In this document: positions 25,118 to 36,307 of the stretch, in pieces
How the letters are laid out: every line of letters starts with the position of its first letter
Numbering within the stretch: position 1 is the first letter of the stretch
Assembly: GCA_011317545.1 (NCBI GenBank)
Contig: WUJK01000006.1
Location: 2,108,001-2,172,000, forward strand
Direction: 5' to 3'
Length of the DNA: 64,000 nucleotides
Origin: Coniella vitis
Lineage: Eukaryota > Ascomycota > Sordariomycetes > Diaporthales > Schizoparmaceae
Position numbers and translations under genes: made by a program
Notes under the pieces: generated by a model
What the model was told of the DNA's origin: nothing
Databases searched by the model: none
What the model saw: only the letters and a program-made list of their open reading frames with translations

Positions 25118-25565
25118 TATTATAACCTATAAATATATAGGTTATAAGAATAGGTTAGTATAATTATATACTAGTAAATCGGAACTTTAACGAACCGATA
25201 GGGATCTCTTATATAAGAATACAGATTAATATAATCAGGGTTAGGGTTAATTACTAAGATTACGGTAATTAAGGTAATCGGATTACGATAATTACGGTAA
25301 CCGGATTACGGACTTAGAAGTAATCTAATAGAATAACGGAAGGATATAAGGACGATAGATTTCCTAGCTATTAGATAGTTTTCCTTATAGTCTTTAGTTA
25401 TAAATCTAAGTATTATTTTATATAATAGGGTAATCCCTCTTGATTACTTGTAATACTTAATATTGCTCGATAACGTACGAAGACTTAAAGGTATATTTCC
25501 CCCTCCTGCTAATATACAACTCACAGGTACTTCCAGAATCAGGGATTCAGGCAAGGATCATTACA
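25118..25565 (+). repeat. 3' LTR of element B
   Basis: 448 bp, about 40 bp shorter than the reconstructed 5' LTR, largely because it has fewer ATTACGGTGATT-type repeat units (25258-25315). RIP conversion fades from about 25440, and the last 125 bp keep CA/TG. It contains GGGTTAGGGTT near 25228. Confidence 0.9.
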
Positions 25566-26340
25566 ACTATGTATAGACAGACACATAGTGTCATGTACGC
25601 CAGTTTCATTGTTCCAAGGGAGAGCGATCGCCCAGGCTACGGACATACTTAATCGTCCGCTTGTAGGGCTTGTGGAATGCAACATTGCTCATAGTCCGTT
25701 ATGAACTGGGGTTGCAAGAAAATGGATCTCGGTGGTATTCTGGAGCCTTATGGGGCTGTAGAAAGGGGAATCGGATGTTTCTTTTCTGGGATGGGGTCTT
25801 TTTGTTTCTTTGATTCTTTCTTTTCTCTTTTTCATTTCTACAGGGTAGATCTTTGGAGTGTGATTCACCTTGCAGTAGTACTTATGTAACAGTGGCTTGA
25901 ACGATTCGAGGACGGTTGACGAGGCGCCGAGCATTAGCGGTCGGAATAAAATGGAAAACCAGAACCTCGGTTCCAGCGGCGGCTGCCCGAGGGTTGGGGA
26001 CCCTCTAATTGAACCTTGATCTTTTGGTGTTGAAGGAAGCTGGAGAGGACTCATGCATGCGAGACGTAGTGGTGAGACGCTTACAGGTTCGGCTTGCTCG
26101 TGGCTTCAGCCTGTACTATGTATTGTTGGCTGACCCCAAGGGACTGCTCTCAAAAATGAGGGGAAAGGCCCGATTAACGTTGAATCCGCGGTCGCATGCC
26201 CCTCTCATCCAGCCGCCAGTTGTGTCGATGAATGCACCTGGTCGGGCCGATGTGTGCCTTGGAAAGATTCTGGAGTGTCTGGACTCTGCCGGTATCCGTG
26301 GGAAACTCGTGGGTGATGGGTAGAATTAAACTGTGATAGA

Positions 26341-26375
26341 GGATGATGAGGATGATGAGGATGATGATGATGATT
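26341..26375. repeat. (GAT)n/(GATGAG) microsatellite
   Basis: A simple repeat of GATGATGAG units followed by GATGATGAT, with no coding context. Confidence 0.8.
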
Positions 26376-29072
26376 CAGGTCTGTAACAGTACGAAGTACC
26401 GATATCACGGTCAGACATCATCTAGAATTCGGATGAGTATATCGTAGCCCGTCGATGCCTCGGCCGAGGCCAACGGACATACTATACTACATAGTATGTA
26501 ATACAAGGACTCGATGTATCCATGTACCCAAGTACTTATGTACCGCGATATCTCTGCTGACTCACTCTCCGCTGAAGAAAGAACGAGGGACGTCCAGAAG
26601 CCCTGCCCGTAGTTCCCCGTGCTATCCCCGCATTATGCTCCACCGCTCATTTCCTTGGGCGCTCTGGGGAAAGGAGCCTGGAGTCTATTTTTGCTCTGGT
26701 TTTTCTTCTTTTTCTTCTTTGTCTTCCCTGCTGCGCCAACGGGCTGCCAACTGCCATCACCCGGCACCCGTGCCGGATTCTTTTTTTCTTTTTTTCTTTT
26801 CTCTCGGCCAAGTTCCGAACCGGCAGCTCCCTATCAAAATGCAGTCAGTCAGTCAGTGAGTCTCGCCCGAAGCAAGAGCTCGGTCTCTCGATCGGCCGGT
26901 GGGCGGGAGATGCAAGACACCCGGTCCGGCATACATGTGGAGAGATTTAGAGATGCTTCTGGAAGGGCAAGATTTTGGATACAGAAAGGGTGGAAAAGAA
27001 TGGAAGGGAAACAACCCAGAAGAAAGACAGTAAAGAGATGGCCTTCAACAGGCAGCTAGCTTTCATCATCACCACCATCATCATCGTCACCCGCCTGGCC
27101 AACAGTCGACCAGCACACAGAGATCCGACGCACCTCTGTTGGCCGTGGCAGCGCCTTTTCCATGTCATGTGGATGGGAAGAGCCGGTGCCCCCCTACCCG
27201 AGATTATCCACAATTGCACCAAGCGAGGCTTGCCGTCTCTCCGGCCAGTTCCGTACTATGGCACACTTGTCTTTATACAAAGCATGATACTTTTAGTATT
27301 CGGCCCTTTGCCTCGACCAGAGCGACGCGTACTGTGGAGCCTTATTCCTGGTGCCTTGTCCACTATGACATGAGACAATGGTTACCGTGTACGTACACAC
27401 CAACACACCATGGGGCCTGCGCTGAACAAGGACTATGTAAGCAAAGCAGAAAGCCAGCCCGGAATATGACCGAAATCTGGGGGAGGAGATCGCTGCTCTG
27501 GGTTGCGAGGCCAGCGCGTGGCTGTCAAGATCATCACCCCAGGTCTGGGGAAAGTGTCTCTGTCCCATGGGGAAAGCTTTTCTTGACAACAACCAGGTGG
27601 GAACTGTTTCCAACTTGATCAGCCAAAACCAAAAATAAAAAAATAACCACAAACCACAAACCAAACCACGAAAACAGCCCGCAACTCCCCCAAAGGCCAG
27701 CATCGTCGTCACCCACACACATAAACGGTCTCCATGCGGCTGAATGAGTCGGACGGAAATGGATACCGCACAAAACCTTAGCGAATCCCTTGCCGTCTTG
27801 TGTACCCCATCGAAGGCTTCCCGGAAGAACGTTTTGAGCGTTAGCTCACAGCCAGGCGTGCCCTTGTCGTTGGAAACCAAGACAGCCAAGACGGGACAGC
27901 CAAGACGGGTGCTGCCATCGATCACTCGGGGTGGCGTTCCTCGGGTATTGTCGACAAGGCTCGCATGAGGGACTAGTCCTAAAGCACATGCATACGTACT
28001 TTTACAGGCATTCGGATCTGTGATCTATGGTAGTAGTACGTACGTGCCTGCAAGCCCCGAGGTTTACCCCCGAGGGGACGCAATGCCCACCACTGCCCGC
28101 TGGGCTCGAGCAGTCTGTCTGCTGTCCGGGCGTGTATGTGCGCTTTGGCTTCACACATCTCATCAACCATGTGTTTGCCGTTTATTATTAGCAAATCACT
28201 TCCCATCTCTCCACGGCTTAGTAGGCTCAGTCTTTGACAAGCAGTGCCCTTTTTGAGTCTGCGCCTGGGCCCCCTTCACCTCCAGCCATCCAGCCCTCCA
28301 TCCTCCACCTCCTCCACAAATCAACGGACATGCTTGCTCCATTATTTGTACACATCCAGAGGCCCCAGAATATCGCCGTGAGTGCGGCCGAGCCTCGAGC
28401 CTCACATACCCCGGAGAGACGCACCCGGAAGGCGCTGATGATTGGTCATTGGGCCTGGTCCCCGGTGAGGACGGTCTTGCTGGTCTACCGTACGGCAACA
28501 CAACTGGGAGCGGTTGCCATTAGTGCGTCATCTATCTCCTCTCCAAGGTTCCTTATGCCTCCAGACATCTGCCCATGCCAATGCCTGCTTCTTCCTACTT
28601 CCCAGTCCATGGCACGGCAGTAAGGGCATTTCCAGCATCATAGTACATGGTACAGGAATAAACTATCGGCTATGGATACGCCTGCTTGCAACCTTCTCCA
28701 GGGCGAGGATCAACCTAGAGAGGCACAGGGCACAAACGTGCATCATGGCTCCGGCTCGTTTGTCACTGTCACTTGATCTTCCCCATTCATTGCAAAGCAC
28801 GCACCACGTCCGGAAAGTGCCTTTTTTTTTTTTTGTTGTTTTTTGTTCTTCTCTGCCCCTGCTGCTGGTCTGGAATAGACCGGGGGAAAAGTTTGGTTGG
28901 CCAGCACCACCACCATCTGATCGGTCCCATCTCGGCGAGCTTGACAAGCCTACTGTACTTGCAGATCACCTGGGGTGAATGCTCTCCGTGAAGCCGTTGT
29001 CTCACGAGAGGCAGAAAGAGAAAGAGAGGGGATGAAGAGCGAGCAAGAATCACCTCTCTGGCTGGCTGTCTG

Positions 29073-29115
29073 ACTGCTCGTCTGTCTGCTCGTCTGTCTG
29101 CTCGTCTGTCTGCTT
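29073..29115. repeat. 12-bp tandem repeat CTGCTCGTCTGT, about 3.5 copies
   Basis: Perfect consecutive copies of CTGCTCGTCTGT, fading into CTGCTTGTATGA. It lies about 550-600 bp upstream of the sugar porter start, within presumed promoter DNA. Confidence 0.85.
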
Positions 29116-29515
29116 GTATGACCCTCTGTCGAGCTGTCCGAGAGGCGAGGAACGGACTTCGCCGCCAATATGTTGCGTGTTGCTCCAGACTCTTGTCCAA
29201 TACTATGTAGACCGCTGATCCACAACACTGAGACCGCCCGGGGTTGCTTGCTGCCTGTGGTGGATTGATCTTTTCCTTCTTGCCTTTCCATTACCGTCGA
29301 CAATGCAAGGTACATAGTACAGTGAGTGCTCCGTGCCCACACATGGCTTGGGAAACTGGCCTGGACTCGGGCGTGCTCCCCACATCATGCATGGGTCGAG
29401 CAAGGCTTCAGGGGTAGGAAGCAACGTGAAAGACTCGGGGCTTGTCTTCTAGACCGGGGTAACAAAAGTCTGGGGAACGCGGAGAGCACGAGAAGGAGGG
29501 CAGGACGACTGCAGA

Positions 29516-29523
29516 TATAAAAG
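29516..29523 (+). promoter_or_regulatory. TATA-like box of the sugar porter gene
   Basis: TATAAAAG lies 155 bp upstream of the chosen ATG at 29671 and is followed by a CT-rich leader (TTGTTCTCTGTCTCTCTTTG), the usual arrangement at strongly expressed fungal genes. Confidence 0.5.
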
Positions 29524-29670
29524 GTGCTTGACTGCCCTTCCCACCCCGTGTTGATCCTTGCTTGTTCTCTGTCTCTCTTTGTTGGCTTGCCCTCAACATC
29601 GTCGATCACACAATCGACCAATTTGCCTTGGAAATTGCTTGATCGATTAAGCAGCTACGAGCAAGTGACA

Positions 29671-31590
29671 ATGGTTGGCGGAGGAGCTGTGCAGAGCAAC
29701 TCGGCTGTTGGCCGTTTGGCCGCCGAGAGACAGCATGGTATCATTGGTATGCTCAAGAACCCATATGTCTCCATGACGTGCTGCTTTGCAGCTTTGGGTT
29801 GCATGATGTACGGTTATGATCAGGGTGTCATGTCTCCCGTCCTTGTCATGGGTAAGTCTTGTGTGGATGAATTCACGCCCTGGCTCGTCTGGAACTCTCA
29901 TCGCTTGCATGATGCTAACGCCAGTCGACCAGAGAACTTTGAGGCACAATTCCCTAGTCTTATGGGCGACACCATCCAGGGTTGGCTGGTTGCTGCTCTT
30001 GAACTTGGTGCCTGGTTCGGCGCTCTCCTCTGTGGCTACCTCGCCGACCGCATCTCCCGCAAGTACTCGATGAACGTTGCCGTCATCGTCTTCACCCTGG
30101 GAACCTGCCTGCAGTGTTCAGCCAGAAACCCCAGTATGCTTTTCGCGGGTCGTATCTTTGGTGGTGTCGGTATCGGCATGTTTTCCATGGTCGTCCCCCT
30201 CTACCAAGCAGAGATTGCGCCCCCAGAGCTCCGTGGCTCCCTCGTCTCCCTGCAGCAGCTGTCCATCACCATCGGCACCTGCATTGCCTTCTGGCTCGAC
30301 TACGGTTTCTCCCAGATCGGTGGCACCGAGTGCAAGCCCTACAACGTGCCCAAGGACGAGTGGTACCTGGACGATGGCACCACCTTCAACTACGAGGCTG
30401 CCCACGGCCATCTGTGCTCGGGCCAGAAGGACATTGCGTGGCGCTTCCCCATTGCCTTCCAGATGGTCTTTGCGTGGATCCTCTTTGTCGGCATGTTCTT
30501 CTTGCCCTTTTCGCCGCGTTGGCTGGCCATGAAGCACCGCGACGAGGAATGCATTGCCTCGCTGTGCCGCCTCCGGCGTCTCCACCCCGACGACCCTCTC
30601 TTGCGCGCCGAGTTCCTCGAGATCAAGGCGGGTGTCATGTTTGACGAGGAGGTCGAGGCTGAGCTCAAGGCCAGCGGCAGGTTTGGTACCTGGCGGCCCA
30701 TGTTCACCAAGAACATGCAGAAGCGTGTCTGGATTGGTATCTGGCTCATGATCTTCCAGCAATTTGTATGTCCAGTCCCCGTCCCACTGTTTTTCTGCCC
30801 ATCAATCCTGGATACTAACTAGGTAACCCAACAACAACAGACTGGTATCAACTCCGTCCTCTACTACGCACCGCAGATCTTCGAAAGCTTCGGCCTCACT
30901 TCCACCACTGTTTCCCTCCTGGCAACTGGCGTTACGGGTATCTTCCAGATTCTCTTCACCATCCCTGCCGTCCTCTTCCTCGACAAAATCGGCCGCAAGA
31001 AGTTCCTCATCACGGGTGCCATTGGCATGATGATTTGCCACGCCATCGTCGCCGGTATCGAGGGCTCCTTCCTCACCACCTTCTCCACGCACACTGGTGC
31101 CGGCTGGGCCTGCGTCGTCTTCATCTGGCTGTTTGCCATCAATTTCGCCTACTCGTGGGGTCCCGTCACCTGGGTCATTGCACAGGAGATCTTCCCCAAC
31201 TCGCTCCGCTCCAAGGGTGTCGCCATCACTGCTTCGACCAACTGGATGTTCAACTTCGTCATTGGTTTGACGACCAAGGACATGTTGTCGACCAGCGGCA
31301 TGTCGTACGGCACCTACATCTTCTTTGCGTGCTTCTGCGCAGGTGGTGCCGTGTTTGTCTGGAAGTGCATCCCCGAGACAAAGGACAAGACGCTCGAGGA
31401 GCTTGATGTCTACTTTGGTGGCGAAGACACCACGATTGCCGCCGAGGATCAGGCGCGCATGAACCGCATCCATGCTCAGCTGGGCTTGTTGGGTGTGGAG
31501 AGGCCCGAGGATCTGAACGAGAAGGCGCCCATTGGTGTGGATGTCAAGCACCATGACTCGTCGCCTGAGCCCGAGTCGAAGGAGGTCTAA
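29671..31590 (+). CDS. MFS sugar porter (hexose/monosaccharide transporter)
   Basis: A plasma-membrane proton or facilitated sugar transporter of the major facilitator superfamily, sugar porter family; the substrate cannot be read from sequence. Exons are 29671-29851, 29933-30765 and 30841-31590, giving 587 residues. Intron 1 (81 bp) is a multiple of three and open, so it is easily misread as coding; splicing joins ...VLVM to ENFEAQFP and it has a GCTAAC branch site. Intron 2 (75 bp) has ACTAAC. Signatures: GYDQG (residues 48-52), the loop 2-3 motif GYLADRISRK (95-104), SPRWL, QQFTGINSVLYYAP across intron 2, GPVTWVIAQEIFP, and PETKDKTLEEL before a ~70-residue charged cytoplasmic tail. The start MVGGGAVQ was chosen because the upstream in-frame text (from 29524) overlaps the TATA region and CT-rich leader. 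Confidence 0.93.
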
Positions 31591-32306
31591 AAGAGGGGAT
31601 GTGATGGGTTTGTGTGTATCCATGAATCGTGATGCGCTACGTTGTGGGGCAAGTGTGGTGATGATTTTCTAAAAAGAAAGTGTTGGTATTTTTTTTACAT
31701 ATTGAGATATGACGAGACGATACAACAAAGCACGGTGAAGGGTGGAGGGTTTTCGGACATATTGCCTGGGTGCGTGTTTCGAGCAGATGATAATGATAAT
31801 AATAACAAGATACCCTTTATACTTGACGCATTGCTGCCATCGTGCTGTGATTTATATTATATGTAAGATATAGTTGAAAACCGAAGCAGCAAGGCCATCA
31901 CGAGCCGCTATATATTCAAGGTCACGACGTTTAAGTAGTTCATTTTCGACTTGCATCTTATCTATGTTCCGATTATCTTCATCCCTTCTCCAAATAACAA
32001 GTTTCCGGTGGTCCAAGACAACTCTCCTCCTTGACACCTCCCAAGTCAAGTACAACCCGTTCCAACAAGATATTGGTGTGCAACAACCGCAAGCGCAGCA
32101 CATGCCTACCTCCGTCCCTCCCTCCTCCTCCTCCTCCTCCTCCTCCTTCCCCATCATCGGCTCCCTTACTCAAATCTCCACAAGCATCATGCTCCCTCCG
32201 CCACGCACAATCCTGCACAGCCTGAACCCCCACCCTTCGCGCAGCCGGGCAACTCCAAATTGCGCCCTGGAGCATCATCATCCTACCACGACCGCCGGCG
32301 ACACCA

Positions 32307-32340
<34 letters not shown>

Positions 32341-33454
32341 GCTCTCCTATCGTATAGAGGTCTGGCCGTCGAGTTATTGATTTCAGGCTTCCCCCCCGTG
32401 GCGCATCAGGTATTTTCGGGAGGGAGGGAGGGAGTAGCCCGAGCATGCTGGTCCAGAGATCCACATGTGTTTCTTCACATTCCGTATGTGTTCGTGGTGA
32501 TCCTTTCTGGCTTCTAGTGTTGTTGAGGCGCCTCATAAGATTGTTCAAGTTTTTACCAACACCAACTCTGGTAGTCCGAGTATTTATTATTTGCCTTTTG
32601 TGTAAGCTAGACGCTGAAGGCTGGAATTCTTTTGCCGTCAATGATTTGTAGCATGGATTGGTAGGCTTTCATAAAAAAAAAAAAATCTTTGCAAGGTACA
32701 TCCGGTGCTATTCGGATTGCTTTGCATACAACCAGGTCACCAGTCTATGAAATGCGTTAGCATGGAGAAATAAACCTGTGCGAAGACTCACTAGTTGTTG
32801 AGTGGCAGAACGCCACATCTGCTCACTAAAAATCCAATTTCACAGCTTGTTGAACAGCAACGAGTTCGTCATCGTTGCAAGCCCATCTGAATAATGTAAG
32901 TAGGTGATTGGTTCGAATCAGAGACAAGCCACCTGCAGCGCAAGAAACGGGTCGAGGACATCTGAGAAGACAGTTTGCAGCAAAAAACAGCACGAGGCGA
33001 TGAAAGTGGAAGGAACGAAGTCTGTGAGGCGGACGAGAATCATGATCGAGTGCTTGACAGAAAAGTCAAAACAAAATGGTATTGCATTGTTGTGAGCTCT
33101 GGAAGAGAGCCTCAGAATGGGGCAATGCATGCTGAAACCAGGCACTTCCTCTTCTTATACTCAACATTCCCGAATCGGTCAGATAAAAGACAACCAAACA
33201 GACAAAAATCTCGCCGCTCTGTGCATGCAAGAACATTTCAAATCGTTCCTCATCACACCCAACATGATGTTTAAGCCATCCGTTGTCGCTATGGTGGACG
33301 TACGGCAACCTTTCCACAACAATTCACACGGTCGACAGACTTGCCTTGACCATAGACTTCAAAGACGGCTGGCGCTTCCCGAGGTCTGAGATTCAAGTAC
33401 AAGCAAAGGGCTCCATATGTCACAACTTGAATCACATCACATCGCTGGCACACT
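31591..33454. other. Convergent spacer with simple repeats; no gene seen
   Basis: It lies between two convergent genes. It contains a (CTC)n run (about 32121-32146) and a 28-base A run (32310-32337). The long minus-strand frame here (31979-32641) is low-complexity Gly/Phe produced by these tracts, so it was not called. Nothing else is recognisable. Confidence 0.6.
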
Positions 33455-33840
33455 CTAAGGCAGAGGCTCGTAGGAGCCCCCGCTGTTGTGCTCAGCACGG
33501 TTGGAAAAGAGCCAGTAGATGACCATGCCGACAATGGGGAAGAGGAAGACGACAAGACACCAGATCAGCTTGGATGCGGGTGAGCGGTTAGACTTGAGCA
33601 CCTCGACTGTGATATGTGAGTTAGCCATCGGAGTGGACGGACGCGTGGCAAGATAGATGAGAGTCATGACTTACTGAAGACAAGAATATCCAGAATGAGC
33701 ACAATGAAGCCAATGATCCCGCCGCCGGTGCCGTACTGCCAGGTGTTGCTGGTGGCTGAGATTTCCTGGCCAACGGGAGCAGCGAGGGCAAAAGCAGCCA
33801 GGCTCAGCTGGAGGAAGAGGGCGAGAGCGTATTGGAACAT
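33455..33840 (-). CDS. Small membrane protein with PLDc_N (phospholipase D nuclease N-terminal) domain
   Basis: 105 residues from two exons, 33840-33675 and 33606-33455, with a 68-bp intron (GTAAGT...CAG). The N-terminus is a likely signal peptide (FALAAP near residue 22). Two membrane helices follow: GGGIIGFIVLILDILVF and LIWCLVVFLFPIVGMVIYWL, with the conserved linker EVLKSNRSP between them and Phe-Pro within the second. This pattern is the PLDc_N domain that precedes the catalytic part of bacterial cardiolipin synthases. Here it stands alone with no phosphodiesterase domain, so an enzymatic role is unlikely; a membrane-anchoring or assembly role is a guess. A poly(T) tract at 33884-33901 lies just upstream. 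Confidence 0.82.
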
Positions 33841-35242
33841 GTTTTCGTTTATGGTCAGGGAAGCGCAAGATTGGGGGGGTTACTTTTTTTTTTTTTTTTT
33901 TAAGGTTTGTTGGTGTTGTCGGGCTGGAGAAAGCGAGGAAATGTGGCGGGCGGAGTAGAGGAGGAGGAAGAACAGGAGAAGGAGAAGGAAAATGTTCGAG
34001 ATTTGGAGCGGCGGGGTTGTGGGTGGAGAGCTGATGAAGCTAGCCTGACGTTGCGCCAGGCGCGGCTACACAGCAGCAGCTTAGTGCCATGATGTCATGT
34101 GTCAGCAGTGCACAAATATGGGGCAATTGCTCCGCCCTGGATGCCAAGTCCGCTGGTCCACTAAGGAGTTGATCTGGGTTAGGGTTGCTCCGATGCTGCT
34201 GCCAAGGCCTGTCAGGATCCGGGTTGCTTTGATTCTATACAATTGCTCACGATGAAAATGGTCACTCAGCGGGAAAACAAGAATGAAAGAAGAACTCATC
34301 CGTATAGTATGGAATTTTGAAACCCATTGCAGACTATGGATATATCGACAATCTTCCCGGACGGGTGATGGTCTGTTGCAGACAGAAGTAAATCATTATC
34401 TCTTGGCTATTTTCTTGCCTATGTAAACGTACAAAGCACACCGATGCATTCTCCGCGTACGGAATTCTATTCTATAGTAAAACTTCTGGATGCTCACTTC
34501 TGGCGAGGAACACAGCACTTGATATACTCTAGTACTATAGTAACACGGCCAGCCTCGGTTATTTACGGGCCTGGAAGGCCGATATCGGCAAATATTGAGC
34601 AGATGTTTTGGCTGGATATCCATCCACAAACTGTCGACTACTATTACAACAGACACCCAGATGAACCGCGGCCGACACCAGAAGTGAGTCGTGCAGATAG
34701 ATGGCTCGGTGCTTGGCTCAAGGTGTCCACTCAATTGTTCCTACTCGCATAGAAACATTTCATCTAGCAGTGAAGCCAGGACAACAACGACCGTGGGTCT
34801 GATTTCTAGTTGATATTGCACCCTGCTTACAAACCTTTGTTGGCTGAAGTGGCTTGGGCGCCTCTTGGACAGTGATCCAATCTGAGGTGAGCAGTTACAG
34901 TCTTGATTTGTCACTGCGTGCTCACTCATATCGAACTTGGATATGGGTTTTTGGCGTTGGTCGAGGCATCACCAGTGAAACTTATGAGCCGAGCCTGTAC
35001 CTATAAAAGCTCTCGCAACGCCCCATTCTTCCAAAGTCAGAGTGTTTTCCAACGGTCCCATCAAAGCAAAATCTTGGACTGAAACCCACTCGGAGTCTGG
35101 CCAAGTCTCCCCTTTTCACCATTACCACGTTCACGACGTTCTCGAATTCTTCTTTTTGACGGCTTGCTTGTACAAGACCACTTCCCATTCGTCACACTGA
35201 TTGAATAAAAACAAAAAGAAAACAAGCATTTCATTGCCCAAA
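33841..35242. other. Divergent spacer; no gene seen
   Basis: The shared upstream region of two divergently read genes (the PLDc_N protein and the GST-like protein), about 1.4 kb. Short frames on both strands show no recognisable protein. A/GA-rich stretches (33955-33995) and the CT-rich leader of the + gene are the only features. Confidence 0.55.
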
Positions 35243-36307
35243 ATGTCAGAACCAGACTACAGCGCCCCCTTCACGCTCTACTACGGGACCTTTTCCCTCT
35301 GGTCCACCATCACCCGCCTCACCTATGCCTTCCGCGGCTCCCCGCTGCCTCCCCGACCAGACATGACCCTCCACAAGCGCGTGCTCGACATCAGCCCGGC
35401 GAACCCGCAGCAGCTGGCCGAAGAGTACATCACCAAGATCAACCCCAGGGGGGAAGTCCCCACGCTCACGGGGCCCCCAGCTCTGCTGCCCGCCGGCGGC
35501 GGTGCGATGGCCCAGAGCGAGGCCATTTCGTATTTCATTGCCGCGTGGTACCCGTCGCTGGTCCCACACGAGCACGAGGCCGAGATTCGCGCCTTGACCG
35601 CCACGTTGCGGCAGATTAGTCTCGCCATCTTGACATTTGGGGTCGAGAACCCGCTTCCGGCGCAGTTTCTCGACAAGATTGCCGACATGTTGGAGCGGGA
35701 GGATATCTCAGCCGAGTATCGGGAGGCTCTGGAGAGGAAGCAAGCCTTGTAAGTACGGTTGCTGGTTTTTGAAAGGGCTGCCAGGGGGGGCGACAGAGCA
35801 AGTGGCTTTGCATATTCCCTATTTTTCCTTTTTATTTTCTATAAAAAGAAATACAGCCCGTCATTATTTCCCCCCCCCCCCTTCTTTTTTTCTTTCTTTT
35901 TTTTCTTCTTCTTTTTCCCCAAAAAGGAAAACGCAAGATAGAATTTCACAGAACGCTTACTCTGGAACCAAAAAAAAAAAACCCCCCACCGCGCACACAG
36001 CTGGCAAAAAACCGCCACCATCTTCACCCAAGCCAACCTCGAGACAGCGGAATCCCGCGCAAGGGATTTATTCTCCACCATTCAAGCGCTGCGTGAACGC
36101 CACGGCACCGCCGCCAACAAGGAGGCCTACATTTACGGAACCGCACCGACGCTTCTTGACGCACAGATTCTGCCCACCCTGGCACGCATCGCGGACACGG
36201 GCCGGACGGAGCTGATTCCCCCGCCGTTGCTCGAGTGGGTGGTGCACTTCCGCCAAGGTCCGGTGTGGACAGAGGTTGTTCCTGGGTTTACGACGCTGCC
36301 GTTTTGA
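35243..36307 (+). CDS. Glutathione S-transferase-like protein
   Basis: A 270-residue cytosolic protein from two exons, 35243-35748 and 36001-36307. The intron is 252 bp with runs of C, T and A (GTAAGT...CACAG), long for this genome; the phases join as KQA-FWQKT. The N-terminal half has the thioredoxin-like GST layout: a beta strand FTLYYGTFSLWS with a Ser-rich active-site loop, then the cis-Pro region INPRGEVPTL and the glutathione-binding AMAQSEAISYFIA (the usual E/Q-S-x-A-I). The C-terminal half is helical (ARDLFSTIQALRER, PTLLDAQILPTLARI), with Asp after Leu-Leu as in the GST N-capping box. Conjugation of electrophiles is the family role; the actual substrate is unknown. The start at MSEPDY was chosen for its AAAATG context and the A-rich leader upstream. 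Confidence 0.85.

Larger units (their letters stand above)
10159..25565 (+). mobile_element. Composite Ty3/Gypsy LTR element B, interrupted by element D and carrying an extra internal LTR
   Basis: The outer element starts TGTTATAACCC at 10159 and ends GATCATTACA at 25565. It is flanked by identical 5-bp duplications ACTAT (10154-10158 and 25566-25570). Its 5' LTR is split by element D and resumes at 17816, ending at 17926. A 169-bp leader follows, then a second LTR of the element-A subtype (18096-18576), then the leader again, gag-pol remnants and the 3' LTR (25118-25565). The outer LTR pair shares a subtype marked by ATTACGGTGATT-type repeats. RIP has removed nearly all CpA/TpG inside, while the outermost ~130 bp at each end are largely spared. 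The simplest history is insertion of B, a second related insertion and recombination, insertion of D, then RIP. Confidence 0.85.
25566..29515. other. Gene-poor spacer upstream of the sugar transporter
   Basis: Nearly 4 kb with normal dinucleotide content and no frame that looks like a protein. Open frames on both strands overlap each other and are low-complexity (Phe/Ser runs from CT-rich tracts). It holds long pyrimidine tracts (26690-26810, 28821-28850), a CAGT run at about 26842-26858, a (GAT)n run and a 12-bp tandem repeat. It may hold a long promoter and 5' leader for the gene at 29671, or an unrecognised non-coding transcript. Confidence 0.55.

Noticed and set aside
25689..28991. Several frames of 100-210 residues on both strands between 25.7 and 29.0 kb
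   Set aside because: They overlap one another in different frames, are low-complexity, and none shows a domain or an intron-consistent extension.
31979..32641. 220-residue minus-strand frame
   Set aside because: Made of poly-Gly and poly-Phe from a (CTC)n tract and an A run; no family or splice logic.
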